A DNA stretch of 46,337 nucleotides, from positions 1-46,337 of the forward strand of contig JBJEVT010000027.1 of assembly GCA_051884615.1 (NCBI GenBank), read 5' to 3'. Under the pieces are notes generated by a model. That model was not told where the DNA came from and made no database searches. It saw only the letters and a list, made by a program, of their open reading frames with translations. The position numbers and the translations under genes are program-made. The first letter of the stretch is position 1, and the number at the start of each line of letters is the position of its first letter. Source of the DNA: UBA1724 sp051884615 (GTDB lineage Bacteria; Verrucomicrobiota; Lentisphaeria; Oligosphaerales; Oligosphaeraceae). Of this stretch, positions 25,692 through 34,046 are shown piece after piece.

Positions 25692-28082
25692 ATGCCCATG
25701 AACCATCCTCCCGCCCAATGGATCTGGCTTCCCCAGCAAGGGCACGACAAGGACGCCTACGCCCTCTTCCGCCGCAAGCTGCGCCTGCCAATCCGCGCCC
25801 CCTTCCTGCGCCTCTCCGCCTCCTCCGCCGTCCAGGTCTCCTGCAACGGCCGCCATTGCGCCGTCGCCACCCCGCCCTCCCTCCCCCGGGCCATGCGCTA
25901 CCAGGAGGTGAACCTGGCGCCGTGGTGGAAGGCGGGGGAGGAGAACCTCCTGGAGTTCCAGGTCTATGTGCTGGGCCGGGAATCCCTCACCACCGCCCTC
26001 CTTCCCCCGGGACTCTGGGTGGAGCTGTGGAACGGAAAGACCCTGTGGGACGCCACCGACGAGACCTGGGAGTGCGCCCCCCACCCCGCCTACGAGTCCG
26101 GCAACGCCATCCCCCTCTCCGGGCAGCTGGGCGACACCTTCGCCTACCACCAGGACGCCCCGGCGCCACGCTGGCGCCACGCCCGCCTCCAGGAGGGACT
26201 GGAGCCCCCCGGAATCCTCCACGCCCCCGGGATGCACGGGGAGTGGAAGCTCCCCGACTCCCATGTGGTCCAGGCGGGCTTCCTCTTCCGTCCCGTCCCC
26301 GCGCCCGGCGCCACCCCCGCCGAGCAGGTGGCAGCCGACTTCCTTCAGCCCCATGTGGTGGACGACTCCTTCCTGCTCCAGGAAGAGGGCAGCCGCCCCC
26401 AGGCCCTGCGTTTCGGGCAGCCCATGCCCTTCCTCCTCTCCCATGACGCCTCCGATGGCGTCGACGGCGGCACCTTCACCTGGCCCCCGCGCCCCCCGGA
26501 GGCCAACGGATGGTATCTCATCGTGGATCTGGGGGAGGAGCGCACCGGCTGGCTCACCCTGCGCCTCAACGCCCGAAAGGGCGCCATCCTGGATGTGGCC
26601 CACGGAGAGCATCTGCGGGACGGACGGGTCCGCGCCGCCATCGGGGGGCGCAACTACGCCGACCGCATCCACTGCAGCGGCAAGCCCCTGGCTTTCACCC
26701 ACCATCTCCGACGCCTGGGGGCGCGCTATCTGGAGCTTCACGTCACCAACACGGACACGCCCCCCAAAATCGCCTACCTGGGCATTCAACCCGTCCAGCG
26801 CCCCCTCTTTCCCGAGGACCATCCGGTGACCTGCGACGACTCCCTCCTGGAGCGCCTGGACCTGGCCGGCCTTCGCACCCTGGCATGCTGCCAGCACGAC
26901 CACTTCGAGGACTGCCCCATGCGGGAACAGGGGCTCTACGCCTACGACTCCCGGAACCAGGCCCTCTACGGATACCCCGTCTGGGGCAACTACAAATTCG
27001 TGGCCGACAGCTATCTTCTCCTGGCGCAGAACTGGAACGAGGGGGCCGACACCATCCAGATGTGCTCCCCCGGAGACATTCATCTGGTCATCCCCATCTT
27101 CGGCCTGGTCTTCGTCTCCGCGGCCTGGGAGCTCTATCTCCACAGCGGCGACCCCGCCCTGGTCACTCCCCTGCTGCCCGCCATCGACCGCATCCTCCGC
27201 GCCGCCCTCCGGAGAATCCAGTCCATCCCCCGGAGGAAGCTCGCCCTTGCCCTCCCCCCGGAGCATCCCGACGTCTGGAACTTCTGCGAATGGCAGCCCG
27301 GGCTGGACGGACGCCCGGAGGTCGCGGAAAAGTGGGAGGCCCCCTACACCCTCTATCTGGTGGAGGCCCTCCGCGCCGCCGCCCGCCTCTCCCGCCATCT
27401 GCGCCACCCCCTGGAGGCCGGCGACCCCGCCCAGCTGGAGAGCCGGGCAGACTCCCTGGCAAAGGACTGGTTCGCCTTCTTCTGGAACCGGGACGCCCGC
27501 CTCTGCCGCACCTGCCCCCGGGAGGACGCCCCCCTCCACGAGCACATCCAGTTCCTGGCGCTCTGCAACCACGCCATCCCCCGGGAACACCGCCATGAGT
27601 TCCTGCGCGGCCTGGAAACGGCGCAGAAAGAGGGCAGGCTCCTTCCCAGCACCACCTCCACCCTCCCCTACTGGCTCATGGGCTCCCTGAAGCTCCCCAA
27701 AACCTGGCGGGAAAAAATCCTCCCCCGGCTCCTCCAGGTCTTCTCCCCCTCCCTCTTCCAGGATTCCTCCACCCTCTGGGAGACCGAGCTGGGAGGAGAG
27801 GACTTCACCTTCGCCGGCTCCCTCTGCCACGGATGGTCCAGCCTCCCCTCCTGGTATCTCCGCGCCGTGGCGCTGGGCATCACCCCCGCCACCCCGGGAT
27901 ACCGCACCTTCCATTTCAACCCCGAACTCCCCCCGAACCTTCACTACCTCTCCAGCAAAATCGCCACCCCCTACGGCCCCATCCACGCGGAATGCCGCCG
28001 CGACAGCCAGGGGAAGGTGGAGAAGGCCATCCTCCAGTGCCCCCCCCAGATCCACCCCGTCCGAGCCCCCCACACACCATGA
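25692..28082 (+). CDS. GH78-family alpha-L-rhamnosidase-like glycoside hydrolase
   Basis: This 796-aa protein has an N-terminal beta-sandwich (about 25-170), a second beta domain (about 260-390), an (alpha/alpha)6 catalytic region (about 395-720) and a C-terminal beta domain. The catalytic segment FEDCPMREQGLYAYDSR has Asp407, Glu412 and Asp419 at the same spacing as the acidic residues Asp567, Glu572 and Asp579 I recall from Bacillus RhaB. Glu697 in STLWET is a good match for its general base. There is no signal peptide, so the enzyme should act inside the cell on imported rhamnosides or oligosaccharides. It overlaps the next gene by ATGA. Substrate is inferred from family only. Confidence 0.82.
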   Translation: MPMNHPPAQWIWLPQQGHDKDAYALFRRKLRLPIRAPFLRLSASSAVQVSCNGRHCAVATPPSLPRAMRYQEVNLAPWWKAGEENLLEFQVYVLGRESLTTALLPPGLWVELWNGKTLWDATDETWECAPHPAYESGNAIPLSGQLGDTFAYHQDAPAPRWRHARLQEGLEPPGILHAPGMHGEWKLPDSHVVQAGFLFRPVPAPGATPAEQVAADFLQPHVVDDSFLLQEEGSRPQALRFGQPMPFLLSHDASDGVDGGTFTWPPRPPEANGWYLIVDLGEERTGWLTLRLNARKGAILDVAHGEHLRDGRVRAAIGGRNYADRIHCSGKPLAFTHHLRRLGARYLELHVTNTDTPPKIAYLGIQPVQRPLFPEDHPVTCDDSLLERLDLAGLRTLACCQHDHFEDCPMREQGLYAYDSRNQALYGYPVWGNYKFVADSYLLLAQNWNEGADTIQMCSPGDIHLVIPIFGLVFVSAAWELYLHSGDPALVTPLLPAIDRILRAALRRIQSIPRRKLALALPPEHPDVWNFCEWQPGLDGRPEVAEKWEAPYTLYLVEALRAAARLSRHLRHPLEAGDPAQLESRADSLAKDWFAFFWNRDARLCRTCPREDAPLHEHIQFLALCNHAIPREHRHEFLRGLETAQKEGRLLPSTTSTLPYWLMGSLKLPKTWREKILPRLLQVFSPSLFQDSSTLWETELGGEDFTFAGSLCHGWSSLPSWYLRAVALGITPATPGYRTFHFNPELPPNLHYLSSKIATPYGPIHAECRRDSQGKVEKAILQCPPQIHPVRAPHTP

Positions 28083-29458
28083 AGAAAATCCGGAACATCC
28101 TCTGCATCGGGGCCGGCTACGTCGGCGGCCCCACCATGGCCGTCATCGCCGACCACTGTCCGGAATACCGGGTCACGGTGGTGGACATCGACCAGGAACG
28201 CATCCACGCCTGGAACTCCCCCAGCCTCCCCATCTACGAGCCGGGACTCCAGGAGGTGGTGGAACGCTGCCGGGGACGAAACCTCTTCTACTCCACCGAC
28301 ATCCCCGCCGGCGTCCGGGATGCCGATGTGATCTTCGTCTCCGTCAACACCCCCACCAAGACCTTCGGACACGGGGCGGGACGGGCCTCCGACCTCCAGT
28401 TCCTGGAGCGCACCGCCCGGGAGATCGTGGAATACGCCCAGGAGGGGAAGATCGTGGTGGAGAAGAGCACGCTGCCGGTCCGCACCGCCCAGGCCCTCTC
28501 CCGGGTGCTCCAGGCCAACAGCAAGGGGCTCCGCTTCCCCATCGTCTCCAATCCCGAGTTCCTGGCGGAGGGCACCGCCATCCACGATCTCAACTGCCCG
28601 GACCGGGTGCTCATCGGCGGCACCGACGACCCGGAGGGGCAGGAGGCCGTGGAGGCCGTCGCCCAAATCTACACCCACTGGGTCTCCCGGGAGAAGCTGG
28701 TCACCACCAACCTGTGGTCCAGCGAGCTCACCAAGCTGGTCGCCAACGCCTTCCTGGCGCAGCGCATCTCCTCCATCAACTCCATCTCCGCGCTCTGCGA
28801 AAAGACCGGCGCGGACGTGGACCAGGTCTCCCGCGCCGTGGGCATGGATTCCCGCATCGGCCCCAAATTCCTCCGGGCCGGCATCGGCTTCGGCGGCTCC
28901 TGCTTCCGGAAGGACATCCTCAACCTGGCCTATCTCTGCGAACACTACGGACTCTCCGAAGTGGCCCAATACTGGGAGAGCGTGGTGCAGATCAACGACT
29001 ACCAGGCCCGCCGCTTCGTGGAGAAGATTCTGGAGGCCATGTTCAACACCGTCACGGAAAAGAAACTCGCCGTCCTGGGCTTCGCCTTCAAGGCCCACAC
29101 CGGCGACATCCGGGACACCCCCGCCCTCGCCGTCTGCCAACGACTGCTGGCGGAACGCTCCACCCTGGCCATCTGCGACCCCAAGGCGCTGGACAACGCC
29201 CGCAGGGAACTGGGGGACGCCGACGGCAGGGTGACCTACCACGAAGACCCCTACCAGGCCTGCCAGGACGCCCACGCCGTCCTCGTCCTCACCGACTGGC
29301 CCCAATTCCAGACCCTGGACTACCACAGAATCCTCCAGGGCCTCCAAAAGCCCGCCTTCCTCTTTGACGGGCGCAACTGCCTGAACCACAAGGCACTCTT
29401 TGACATGGGATACAATGTCTATCCCACCGGGACACCGCCATGGACACATTTCCTCTAA
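28079..29458 (+). CDS. ugd: UDP-glucose 6-dehydrogenase, eukaryotic-type
   Basis: Oxidises UDP-glucose to UDP-glucuronate with two NAD (459 aa). It has a Rossmann N-terminus (CIGAGYVGGPTMAVIA), SVNTPTKTFG, EKSTLPVRTA, NPEFLAEGTAI, the catalytic loop GFGGSCFRKD with Cys275, and GFAFKAHTGDIRDTPA in the C-terminal domain. Long stretches such as VTVVDIDQERIHAWNSP, LPIYEPGLQEVVE and ANAFLAQRISSINSISALCE are nearly those I recall from the animal enzyme (catalytic Cys276), and unlike the shorter bacterial Ugd. Start ATG at 28079 overlaps the previous stop. Product may feed capsule, exopolysaccharide or lipid A decoration. Confidence 0.95.
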   Translation: MKKIRNILCIGAGYVGGPTMAVIADHCPEYRVTVVDIDQERIHAWNSPSLPIYEPGLQEVVERCRGRNLFYSTDIPAGVRDADVIFVSVNTPTKTFGHGAGRASDLQFLERTAREIVEYAQEGKIVVEKSTLPVRTAQALSRVLQANSKGLRFPIVSNPEFLAEGTAIHDLNCPDRVLIGGTDDPEGQEAVEAVAQIYTHWVSREKLVTTNLWSSELTKLVANAFLAQRISSINSISALCEKTGADVDQVSRAVGMDSRIGPKFLRAGIGFGGSCFRKDILNLAYLCEHYGLSEVAQYWESVVQINDYQARRFVEKILEAMFNTVTEKKLAVLGFAFKAHTGDIRDTPALAVCQRLLAERSTLAICDPKALDNARRELGDADGRVTYHEDPYQACQDAHAVLVLTDWPQFQTLDYHRILQGLQKPAFLFDGRNCLNHKALFDMGYNVYPTGTPPWTHFL

Positions 29459-30117
29459 ACCCAGACGCCATCCGCATCCTCCTGATCCGCCACGGGGAGA
29501 CCCGGGAGAACCTGAAAGGGGTCCTCCAGGGGCAGCAGGAGGGGGAGTTGAACCGCACCGGGCTGCGCCAGGCCACCGCCCTGGCGGAGGCGCTCTACCG
29601 CGCCCACCTGGACGCCTGTTATGTCAGCGACCTGGCCCGGGCCGTGGACACCGCCGCCATCATCCTGGCGGCCGGCCACCGGGAGCTCCAGCCCGTCCTG
29701 GAACCCGGGCTTCGGGAGTGGAGCCTGGGCGAGCTGGAGGGGCGTCCCCACCAAGAGATTCGCCAAAGCCATCCGGAGCTCATGCGGGCCTTCCACCACG
29801 AGCCGGAGCAGGACTTTCCCGTTCCCGGCGGGGAGAGCCCCCGTCGCTTCCGTCAGCGGGTGTGGGAATGTCTGGACCGACTGGCACGGCAGCATCAGCC
29901 CGGCCAGCAGATCCTCCTGGTCACCCACGGCGCCACCCTGGGGAAAATCTTCCAGCTGGCCACCGGCCCCCTTCCCCCGGGCAACCACATCCCCCTCCCC
30001 GACAACGCCTCCCTCTCCATCCTCCAGTTCTTCCCCGGGGAGAACGCCTGGCAACTGGTCGCCTGGAACCAAACCTCCCACCTGAAAGGACTCCCCAGCC
30101 ACCCCACCCTGGTGTGA
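29440..30117 (+). CDS. Histidine phosphatase (phosphoglycerate mutase-like / CobC-like)
   Basis: A 225-aa member of the two-His phosphatase superfamily. The RHGET motif with the phosphate-accepting His18 is near the N-terminus. SDLARAVDTA supplies the second conserved Arg, the acidic EWSLGELEG follows, and LVTHGATL gives the second His. It overlaps the 3' end of ugd by 19 nt in another frame, so the two are translationally linked. Substrate unknown: 2,3-phosphoglycerate-independent small-molecule phosphatase or alpha-ribazole phosphatase are options. No cobalamin genes are nearby. Confidence 0.87.
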   Translation: MDTFPLNPDAIRILLIRHGETRENLKGVLQGQQEGELNRTGLRQATALAEALYRAHLDACYVSDLARAVDTAAIILAAGHRELQPVLEPGLREWSLGELEGRPHQEIRQSHPELMRAFHHEPEQDFPVPGGESPRRFRQRVWECLDRLARQHQPGQQILLVTHGATLGKIFQLATGPLPPGNHIPLPDNASLSILQFFPGENAWQLVAWNQTSHLKGLPSHPTLV

Positions 30118-30150
30118 GCCTCGCCCCCCCAACACGCCTCCTCCCACACC

Positions 30151-31023
30151 ATGCTCGTCAGTATCGTCGACAACGCCTACCCCGTCCCCGAAAACTACCC
30201 GGACCGCATCCTCCTGCTGAAGCGCCACGGCTACCAGGGCGTGGATTTCCAGGCCCTGGCCCATGTGGAGACCTCCCTCTGGCAACTCCCCGAACCCCGG
30301 TTCCTGGCGCTGCTGAAGGACACCGCGGATTTCCTGGGCGAGCAGGGCATGCGCATCGCCCAGGCCCACGCCCCCATGAAACCCGGGCCCACCGGGGCCA
30401 CCCCCGAGGACCGGCAAACCGAATTCGAGAACGTCCACCGCGCCCTGAAGGGATGCCAGGTCCTGGGATGCAAGACCCTGGCCATCCATCCCCTCCTCCC
30501 CTTCGACAACGACCCCGGACAGGACGCCGACGCCGTCCTGGGCATCAACATGGGCTTCCTGGGAAAGGCCGCCGACTACGCCCGGTTCTACGGCGTCACC
30601 CTCTGCCTGGAAAATCTGCCCCACAACAATCTCCCCCTCTCCACCCCCATGGCCGTGCGGGATCTGGTGGAGGACATGGACCTCCCCAATCTCAAGGTCT
30701 GCCTGGACACCGGACACTGCGCCATGCGGGGAATCCCCCCGGGGGACGCCGTCCGCCTCATCGGCCCCCGGCTCCTCCAATGCCTCCATGTCCATGACAA
30801 CGACGGCGCCCGGGATCAGCATCTGCCTCCCGGAGAGGGCGTCGTGGACTGGAAAGACTTCCGCCAGGCCCTCCTGGACATCCATTTCCAGGGCGCCCTG
30901 AACCTGGAGTGCAACCCCAAGGAGGAGGCGCAGCAACTCCGCACCGTCCAGGTGGCCCAATGGCTGGCCGGCGGACTCCCTCCCCCGGGCCTCCCTTTCG
31001 CCACCAACGAAAAAACTTCCTGA
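30151..31023 (+). CDS. Xylose isomerase-like TIM-barrel protein (sugar-phosphate isomerase/epimerase family)
   Basis: A 290-aa single-domain TIM barrel of the AP-endonuclease-2/xylose isomerase-like family. Candidate metal ligands lie at strand ends: Glu154 (CLENLP), Asp186 and His189 (CLDTGHC), His213/His215 (CLHVHDNDG) and Glu253 (LECNP). Such proteins isomerise or epimerise sugars or related polyols; the substrate here is unknown. It follows the histidine phosphatase by 33 nt and is the last gene of the packed plus-strand series. An AT-rich gap with a candidate promoter follows. Confidence 0.83.
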   Translation: MLVSIVDNAYPVPENYPDRILLLKRHGYQGVDFQALAHVETSLWQLPEPRFLALLKDTADFLGEQGMRIAQAHAPMKPGPTGATPEDRQTEFENVHRALKGCQVLGCKTLAIHPLLPFDNDPGQDADAVLGINMGFLGKAADYARFYGVTLCLENLPHNNLPLSTPMAVRDLVEDMDLPNLKVCLDTGHCAMRGIPPGDAVRLIGPRLLQCLHVHDNDGARDQHLPPGEGVVDWKDFRQALLDIHFQGALNLECNPKEEAQQLRTVQVAQWLAGGLPPPGLPFATNEKTS

Positions 31024-31064
31024 AATCCAGGCACTTTTTCCCTTGACCCGGAAAAAAATTCCCC

Positions 31065-31099
31065 CGGCCACTTGAAATTGGCCGATAAATGGCTAACTT
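31065..31099 (+). promoter_or_regulatory. Candidate promoter with an overlapping inverted repeat
   Basis: TTGAAA (31072-31077) and TAACTT (31094-31099) are 16 bp apart in an AT-rich gap. The arms CGGCCA (31065-31070) and TGGCCG (31079-31084) form a perfect inverted repeat with an 8-bp spacer that encloses the -35 box, as an operator would. It would drive the cassette starting at 31208, about 100 nt away. It could instead be a weak hairpin ending the preceding operon. Confidence 0.35.
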
Positions 31100-31207
31100 T
31101 TCGTGTTTACTAATTTCCTCTAGCCTCGTCCCTGATTCCCGCACGGCTCTTCCGTCACGGGAGACTCGGCAGGAATGAACCACCCCCTTGAAGGAGAACC
31201 CTTTCCC

Positions 31208-32467
31208 ATGAGCAAAAACGGGAAGATCATCGGCGTTGCCGCATTGGTGCTAGCCATCGCCGCCGTAACATTTGCCGTCTTTTCCCTGAAGCAGGCAAAG
31301 GCCCACGCAAGACGCTATCAAGAACTGGCGGATGCCGTCACCTCCCTGGCGCGGGTCCTGGATTCCGGCAGCGGCGTGGATTCCCGCGTCACCTTCTCCG
31401 TGGATGACGGAAAGGAGAACGGCTCCCTGGGCTGGACGGCGACCAAGGGCCTCCCCGGCGCCACCGAAAGCGCCGTCGCCCCCCTCAACGAACTGGCGGA
31501 GAAGGTCATCGAACAGCGCGAGACCATCATCAACGCCATGGTGGAGAAGGTGGCCAAGCCCCTGAACTGCCCCGCCTCCAAGTCCCCCCAGCCCACCATC
31601 CTCAACAACGTGGATGAGTACTCCACCGGCATGGACGGCTTCGCCGCCTACATCCGGGCCCGGGCCAATCGGGACCGCAACCTCCAGCAGAAGATCAACG
31701 AGGTCCTCTACAGCCTGGATGTCCGCAGCCGCTTCCAGGGCGAAATCACCGAGGACGGCTCCTTCGCCGCCGCCGACGCCCAGGTCTTCCGGGACGCCGC
31801 CAACAACCTGAAGAATCTCCGCGCCAACTACACCCAGACCGTGAACACCCTGAAGGAACTCACCACCGCCCTCCGGGGCGTCAACGTGGACGGGGTGACC
31901 TGGGAGACTCCCAAGGTGGTCGGCAACCTGAACACCCGCGGCCTCTCCGAGACCGACAGCTCCAACCTCAAGGCCGCCGCCGAGAAGTTCAAGGCGGACT
32001 TCCAGCAGCTGAAGATCCAGCTGGGCAGAATCGACCAGCTGGAGGATGACAAGGCCGACCTCCAGAACCAGCTGGCGGAAGCCCAGAAGAAGGCCGCCGC
32101 CATGGAGGCGAAGTGGCAGACCAGCGAAAAGGCTCTCCAGGACATCATGGACAGCGTGACCCCCGGCGGCAAGTACAGCCCCAACGCCCTCACCGACATC
32201 TCCCAGATGGACGAGCACCTCATGGGCAAGGTCATGGAGGTGAACGCGAAGTATGGCCATGTGGTCGTGGATCTGACTCAAGGCGAGGTGGTGGAAGGCG
32301 CCCTGTTCAGCGTCATGCGCAGCGGCAAGTATGTGGGCATGGTCCGCATCGCCACCCCCAGCCCCTTCAATTCTCTGGCCTATGTGGAAGAAGGGAAGGC
32401 CGGCGACATCCGTCCCGGCGACACTCTCCTCAGAGCCAGCAACATCCTTCAGTCCAACATGAAGTAA
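31208..32467 (+). CDS. Membrane-anchored coiled-coil protein of unknown function
   Basis: I do not recognise this 419-aa protein. Residues about 7-27 (KIIGVAALVLAIAAVTFAVF) form one membrane helix, probably an uncleaved anchor with the rest outside. A long helical middle includes a heptad-rich coiled coil near 255-310 (LKIQLGRIDQLEDDKADLQN and onward). A C-terminal segment (about 335-410) is predicted beta: GKVMEVNAKYGHVVVDLTQG, SVMRSGKYVGMVRI, then IRPGDTLL, resembling small beta-barrels of cell-envelope proteins. I chose the ATG at 31208, with AAGGAG 11 nt upstream. An ATG at 31175 would add 11 residues. A scaffold or stalk role in the envelope is a guess. Confidence 0.85.
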   Translation: MSKNGKIIGVAALVLAIAAVTFAVFSLKQAKAHARRYQELADAVTSLARVLDSGSGVDSRVTFSVDDGKENGSLGWTATKGLPGATESAVAPLNELAEKVIEQRETIINAMVEKVAKPLNCPASKSPQPTILNNVDEYSTGMDGFAAYIRARANRDRNLQQKINEVLYSLDVRSRFQGEITEDGSFAAADAQVFRDAANNLKNLRANYTQTVNTLKELTTALRGVNVDGVTWETPKVVGNLNTRGLSETDSSNLKAAAEKFKADFQQLKIQLGRIDQLEDDKADLQNQLAEAQKKAAAMEAKWQTSEKALQDIMDSVTPGGKYSPNALTDISQMDEHLMGKVMEVNAKYGHVVVDLTQGEVVEGALFSVMRSGKYVGMVRIATPSPFNSLAYVEEGKAGDIRPGDTLLRASNILQSNMK

Positions 32468-32488
32468 CCCTGCGGGAGAGCAAAGACC

Positions 32489-32695
32489 ATGTTCAAAAAG
32501 GATCCCAACGCCGCCAAGCCCGAGAATGCCGCGGCCCCTGCGCCCGCCCCCGCCCCGGAACCGAAGAAGGCGGCTCCCGCCGGCCCCAAGGCCAAGAAGA
32601 CCCTGGGTGATTTCGCCATCATGGGCACCGTCATCCTCCTGGCGGCCACCGTGGTGCTGCAGCTCCTGGCGCTGAAGGCCCTCTTCCTCTTCTAG
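32489..32695 (+). CDS. Small Ala/Pro/Lys-rich single-pass membrane protein (68 aa)
   Basis: The first 40 residues are Ala/Pro/Lys-rich and disordered in character (PAPAPAPEPKKAAPAG). The last 28 (LGDFAIMGTVILLAATVVLQ and onward) form one hydrophobic helix ending LFLF, so this is a tail-anchored or C-terminal-anchor protein. A GGGAG lies about 12 nt before the ATG. It begins 21 nt after the coiled-coil gene and is followed 18 nt later by the lipoprotein gene. It may be a partner of the coiled-coil membrane protein. No family recognised. Confidence 0.75.
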   Translation: MFKKDPNAAKPENAAAPAPAPAPEPKKAAPAGPKAKKTLGDFAIMGTVILLAATVVLQLLALKALFLF

Positions 32696-32713
32696 CCCCG
32701 GGAAACGGCTGGC

Positions 32714-32860
32714 ATGAAAAACGCCCTCCTTCTTCTCCTGGCGGGACTCCTCCTCGCCGTGGCGGCGGGTTGCGTCGGCATCCAGACCGACCCCAACAGC
32801 GACCTGCCCGCCAACGCCCCCGCTTCCTGGGAAGGCAAGACCCTGGGCGTCCCCCTCTAG
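32714..32860 (+). CDS. Small predicted lipoprotein (48 aa)
   Basis: The reading frame encodes Met-Lys-Asn, a Leu-rich core and a lipobox LAVAAGC with Cys at about residue 20. After lipidation only 29 residues would remain (VGIQTDPNSDLPANAPASWE then GKTLGVPL). It has a TAG stop at 32858-32860 and a strong terminator 21 nt on. Basic N-terminus, hydrophobic core, Ala-Gly-Cys box and position at the end of a cassette all support a real gene. Function unknown; no recognised family. Confidence 0.72.
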   Translation: MKNALLLLLAGLLLAVAAGCVGIQTDPNSDLPANAPASWEGKTLGVPL

Positions 32861-32881
32861 CCGCCGTCCTGGAACAGACGC

Positions 32882-32922
32882 AGGCCCGTCTCCCCCTCCC
32901 CCAGGGACGAGACGGGCCTTTT
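32882..32922 (+). terminator. Rho-independent terminator
   Basis: A perfect 11-bp stem, AGGCCCGTCTC (32882-32892) with GAGACGGGCCT (32909-32919), has a 16-nt loop and is followed by TTTTGCTTT. It closes the three-gene membrane cassette and separates it from the rhamnose genes. Confidence 0.9.
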
Positions 32923-32978
32923 GCTTTCCCTCCCCTTCGTCCTCCCCGAGGCAATCCCCGCAAACAGGACCAAACCCC

Positions 32979-34046
32979 ATGCTACGCACTGTCATCGTCA
33001 CGGGAGGGGCCGGCTTCATCGGGTCGGCCCTGATCCGCCATCTTGTGAAGCATGAGCTGGCGCGGGTTGTCAATCTGGACAAGCTGACCTATGCCGGCAA
33101 CCTGGCCAATCTGGAGGAGGTCGCCGCCTCCCCCCTCTATTCCTTCCACCGGATGGACATCGCCGACCGGGAGGGAGTGCGCCATCTGCTCCGGGAAGTC
33201 CAGCCGGAGGGCATCCTGCATTTGGCAGCGGAGAGCCATGTGGACCGCAGCATCGACGCTCCCCTGACCTTCGTCCACACCAACGTCCTGGGCACCGCCA
33301 ATCTGCTGCAGTGCGCCCTGGAATATTGGCGGGGACTTTCCCCGGAGCGCCAGGCATCTTTCCGCTTCCAGCATATCAGCACCGACGAAGTGTATGGTTC
33401 CCTGGGCAGGGAGGGGCTCTTCACCGAAGCCACCCCCTACGATCCCCGGAGCCCCTATTCCGCCAGCAAGGCCGCCAGCGACCACCTGGTGCGGGCATGG
33501 GGACACACCTTCGGACTGCCGGTCCTCCTCTCCAACTGCTCCAACAACTACGGGCCCTACCACTTCCCCGAGAAGCTGATCCCCCTGATGATTCTCAACG
33601 CCTTGGAGGGAAAGCCGCTGCCCATCTACGGGAAGGGGGAGAATATCCGGGACTGGCTCCATGTGGAGGACCATGCCAAGGCCCTTTGGCTCATCCACAC
33701 CCGGGGTGTTCCCGGCGAGACCTACAACATCGGCGGCGGCAACGAGCGCACCAACCTGGAGGTGGTCCAGGAAGTCTGCCACATTCTGGACGCCCTGCGT
33801 CCCAAGGCGCAGGGCAGCTACGCCGACCAGATCGCCTTTGTGGACGACCGGCCCGGACACGATCTGCGATACGCCATCGACGCCGGGAAGCTGCGCCGGG
33901 AACTGGGCTGGCAACCCGAAAGGACCTTCCAGGAGGGCCTGCGGGAGACGGTGCGATGGTATCTGGAGAACGACTGGTGGTGGCGCCCCATCCGGGAGGG
34001 CAACTACGCCGGCCAGCGTCTAGGCCAGGGAGGAAAACAACCATGA
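32979..34046 (+). CDS. rfbB: RfbB/RmlB: dTDP-glucose 4,6-dehydratase
   Basis: Second step of dTDP-L-rhamnose synthesis, dehydrating dTDP-glucose to the 4-keto-6-deoxy sugar (355 aa). It is an extended SDR: NAD loop TGGAGFIG (residues 8-15), LAAESHVDRSI, the STDEVYG segment with the Asp-Glu acid/base pair, YSASKA with the catalytic Tyr-Lys, NCSNNYGPYHFPEKLIP and RDWLHVEDH. The last bases overlap the rfbA start by ATGA. Together with rfbA, rfbC and rfbD it gives a full pathway from glucose-1-phosphate. Confidence 0.97.
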   Translation: MLRTVIVTGGAGFIGSALIRHLVKHELARVVNLDKLTYAGNLANLEEVAASPLYSFHRMDIADREGVRHLLREVQPEGILHLAAESHVDRSIDAPLTFVHTNVLGTANLLQCALEYWRGLSPERQASFRFQHISTDEVYGSLGREGLFTEATPYDPRSPYSASKAASDHLVRAWGHTFGLPVLLSNCSNNYGPYHFPEKLIPLMILNALEGKPLPIYGKGENIRDWLHVEDHAKALWLIHTRGVPGETYNIGGGNERTNLEVVQEVCHILDALRPKAQGSYADQIAFVDDRPGHDLRYAIDAGKLRRELGWQPERTFQEGLRETVRWYLENDWWWRPIREGNYAGQRLGQGGKQP

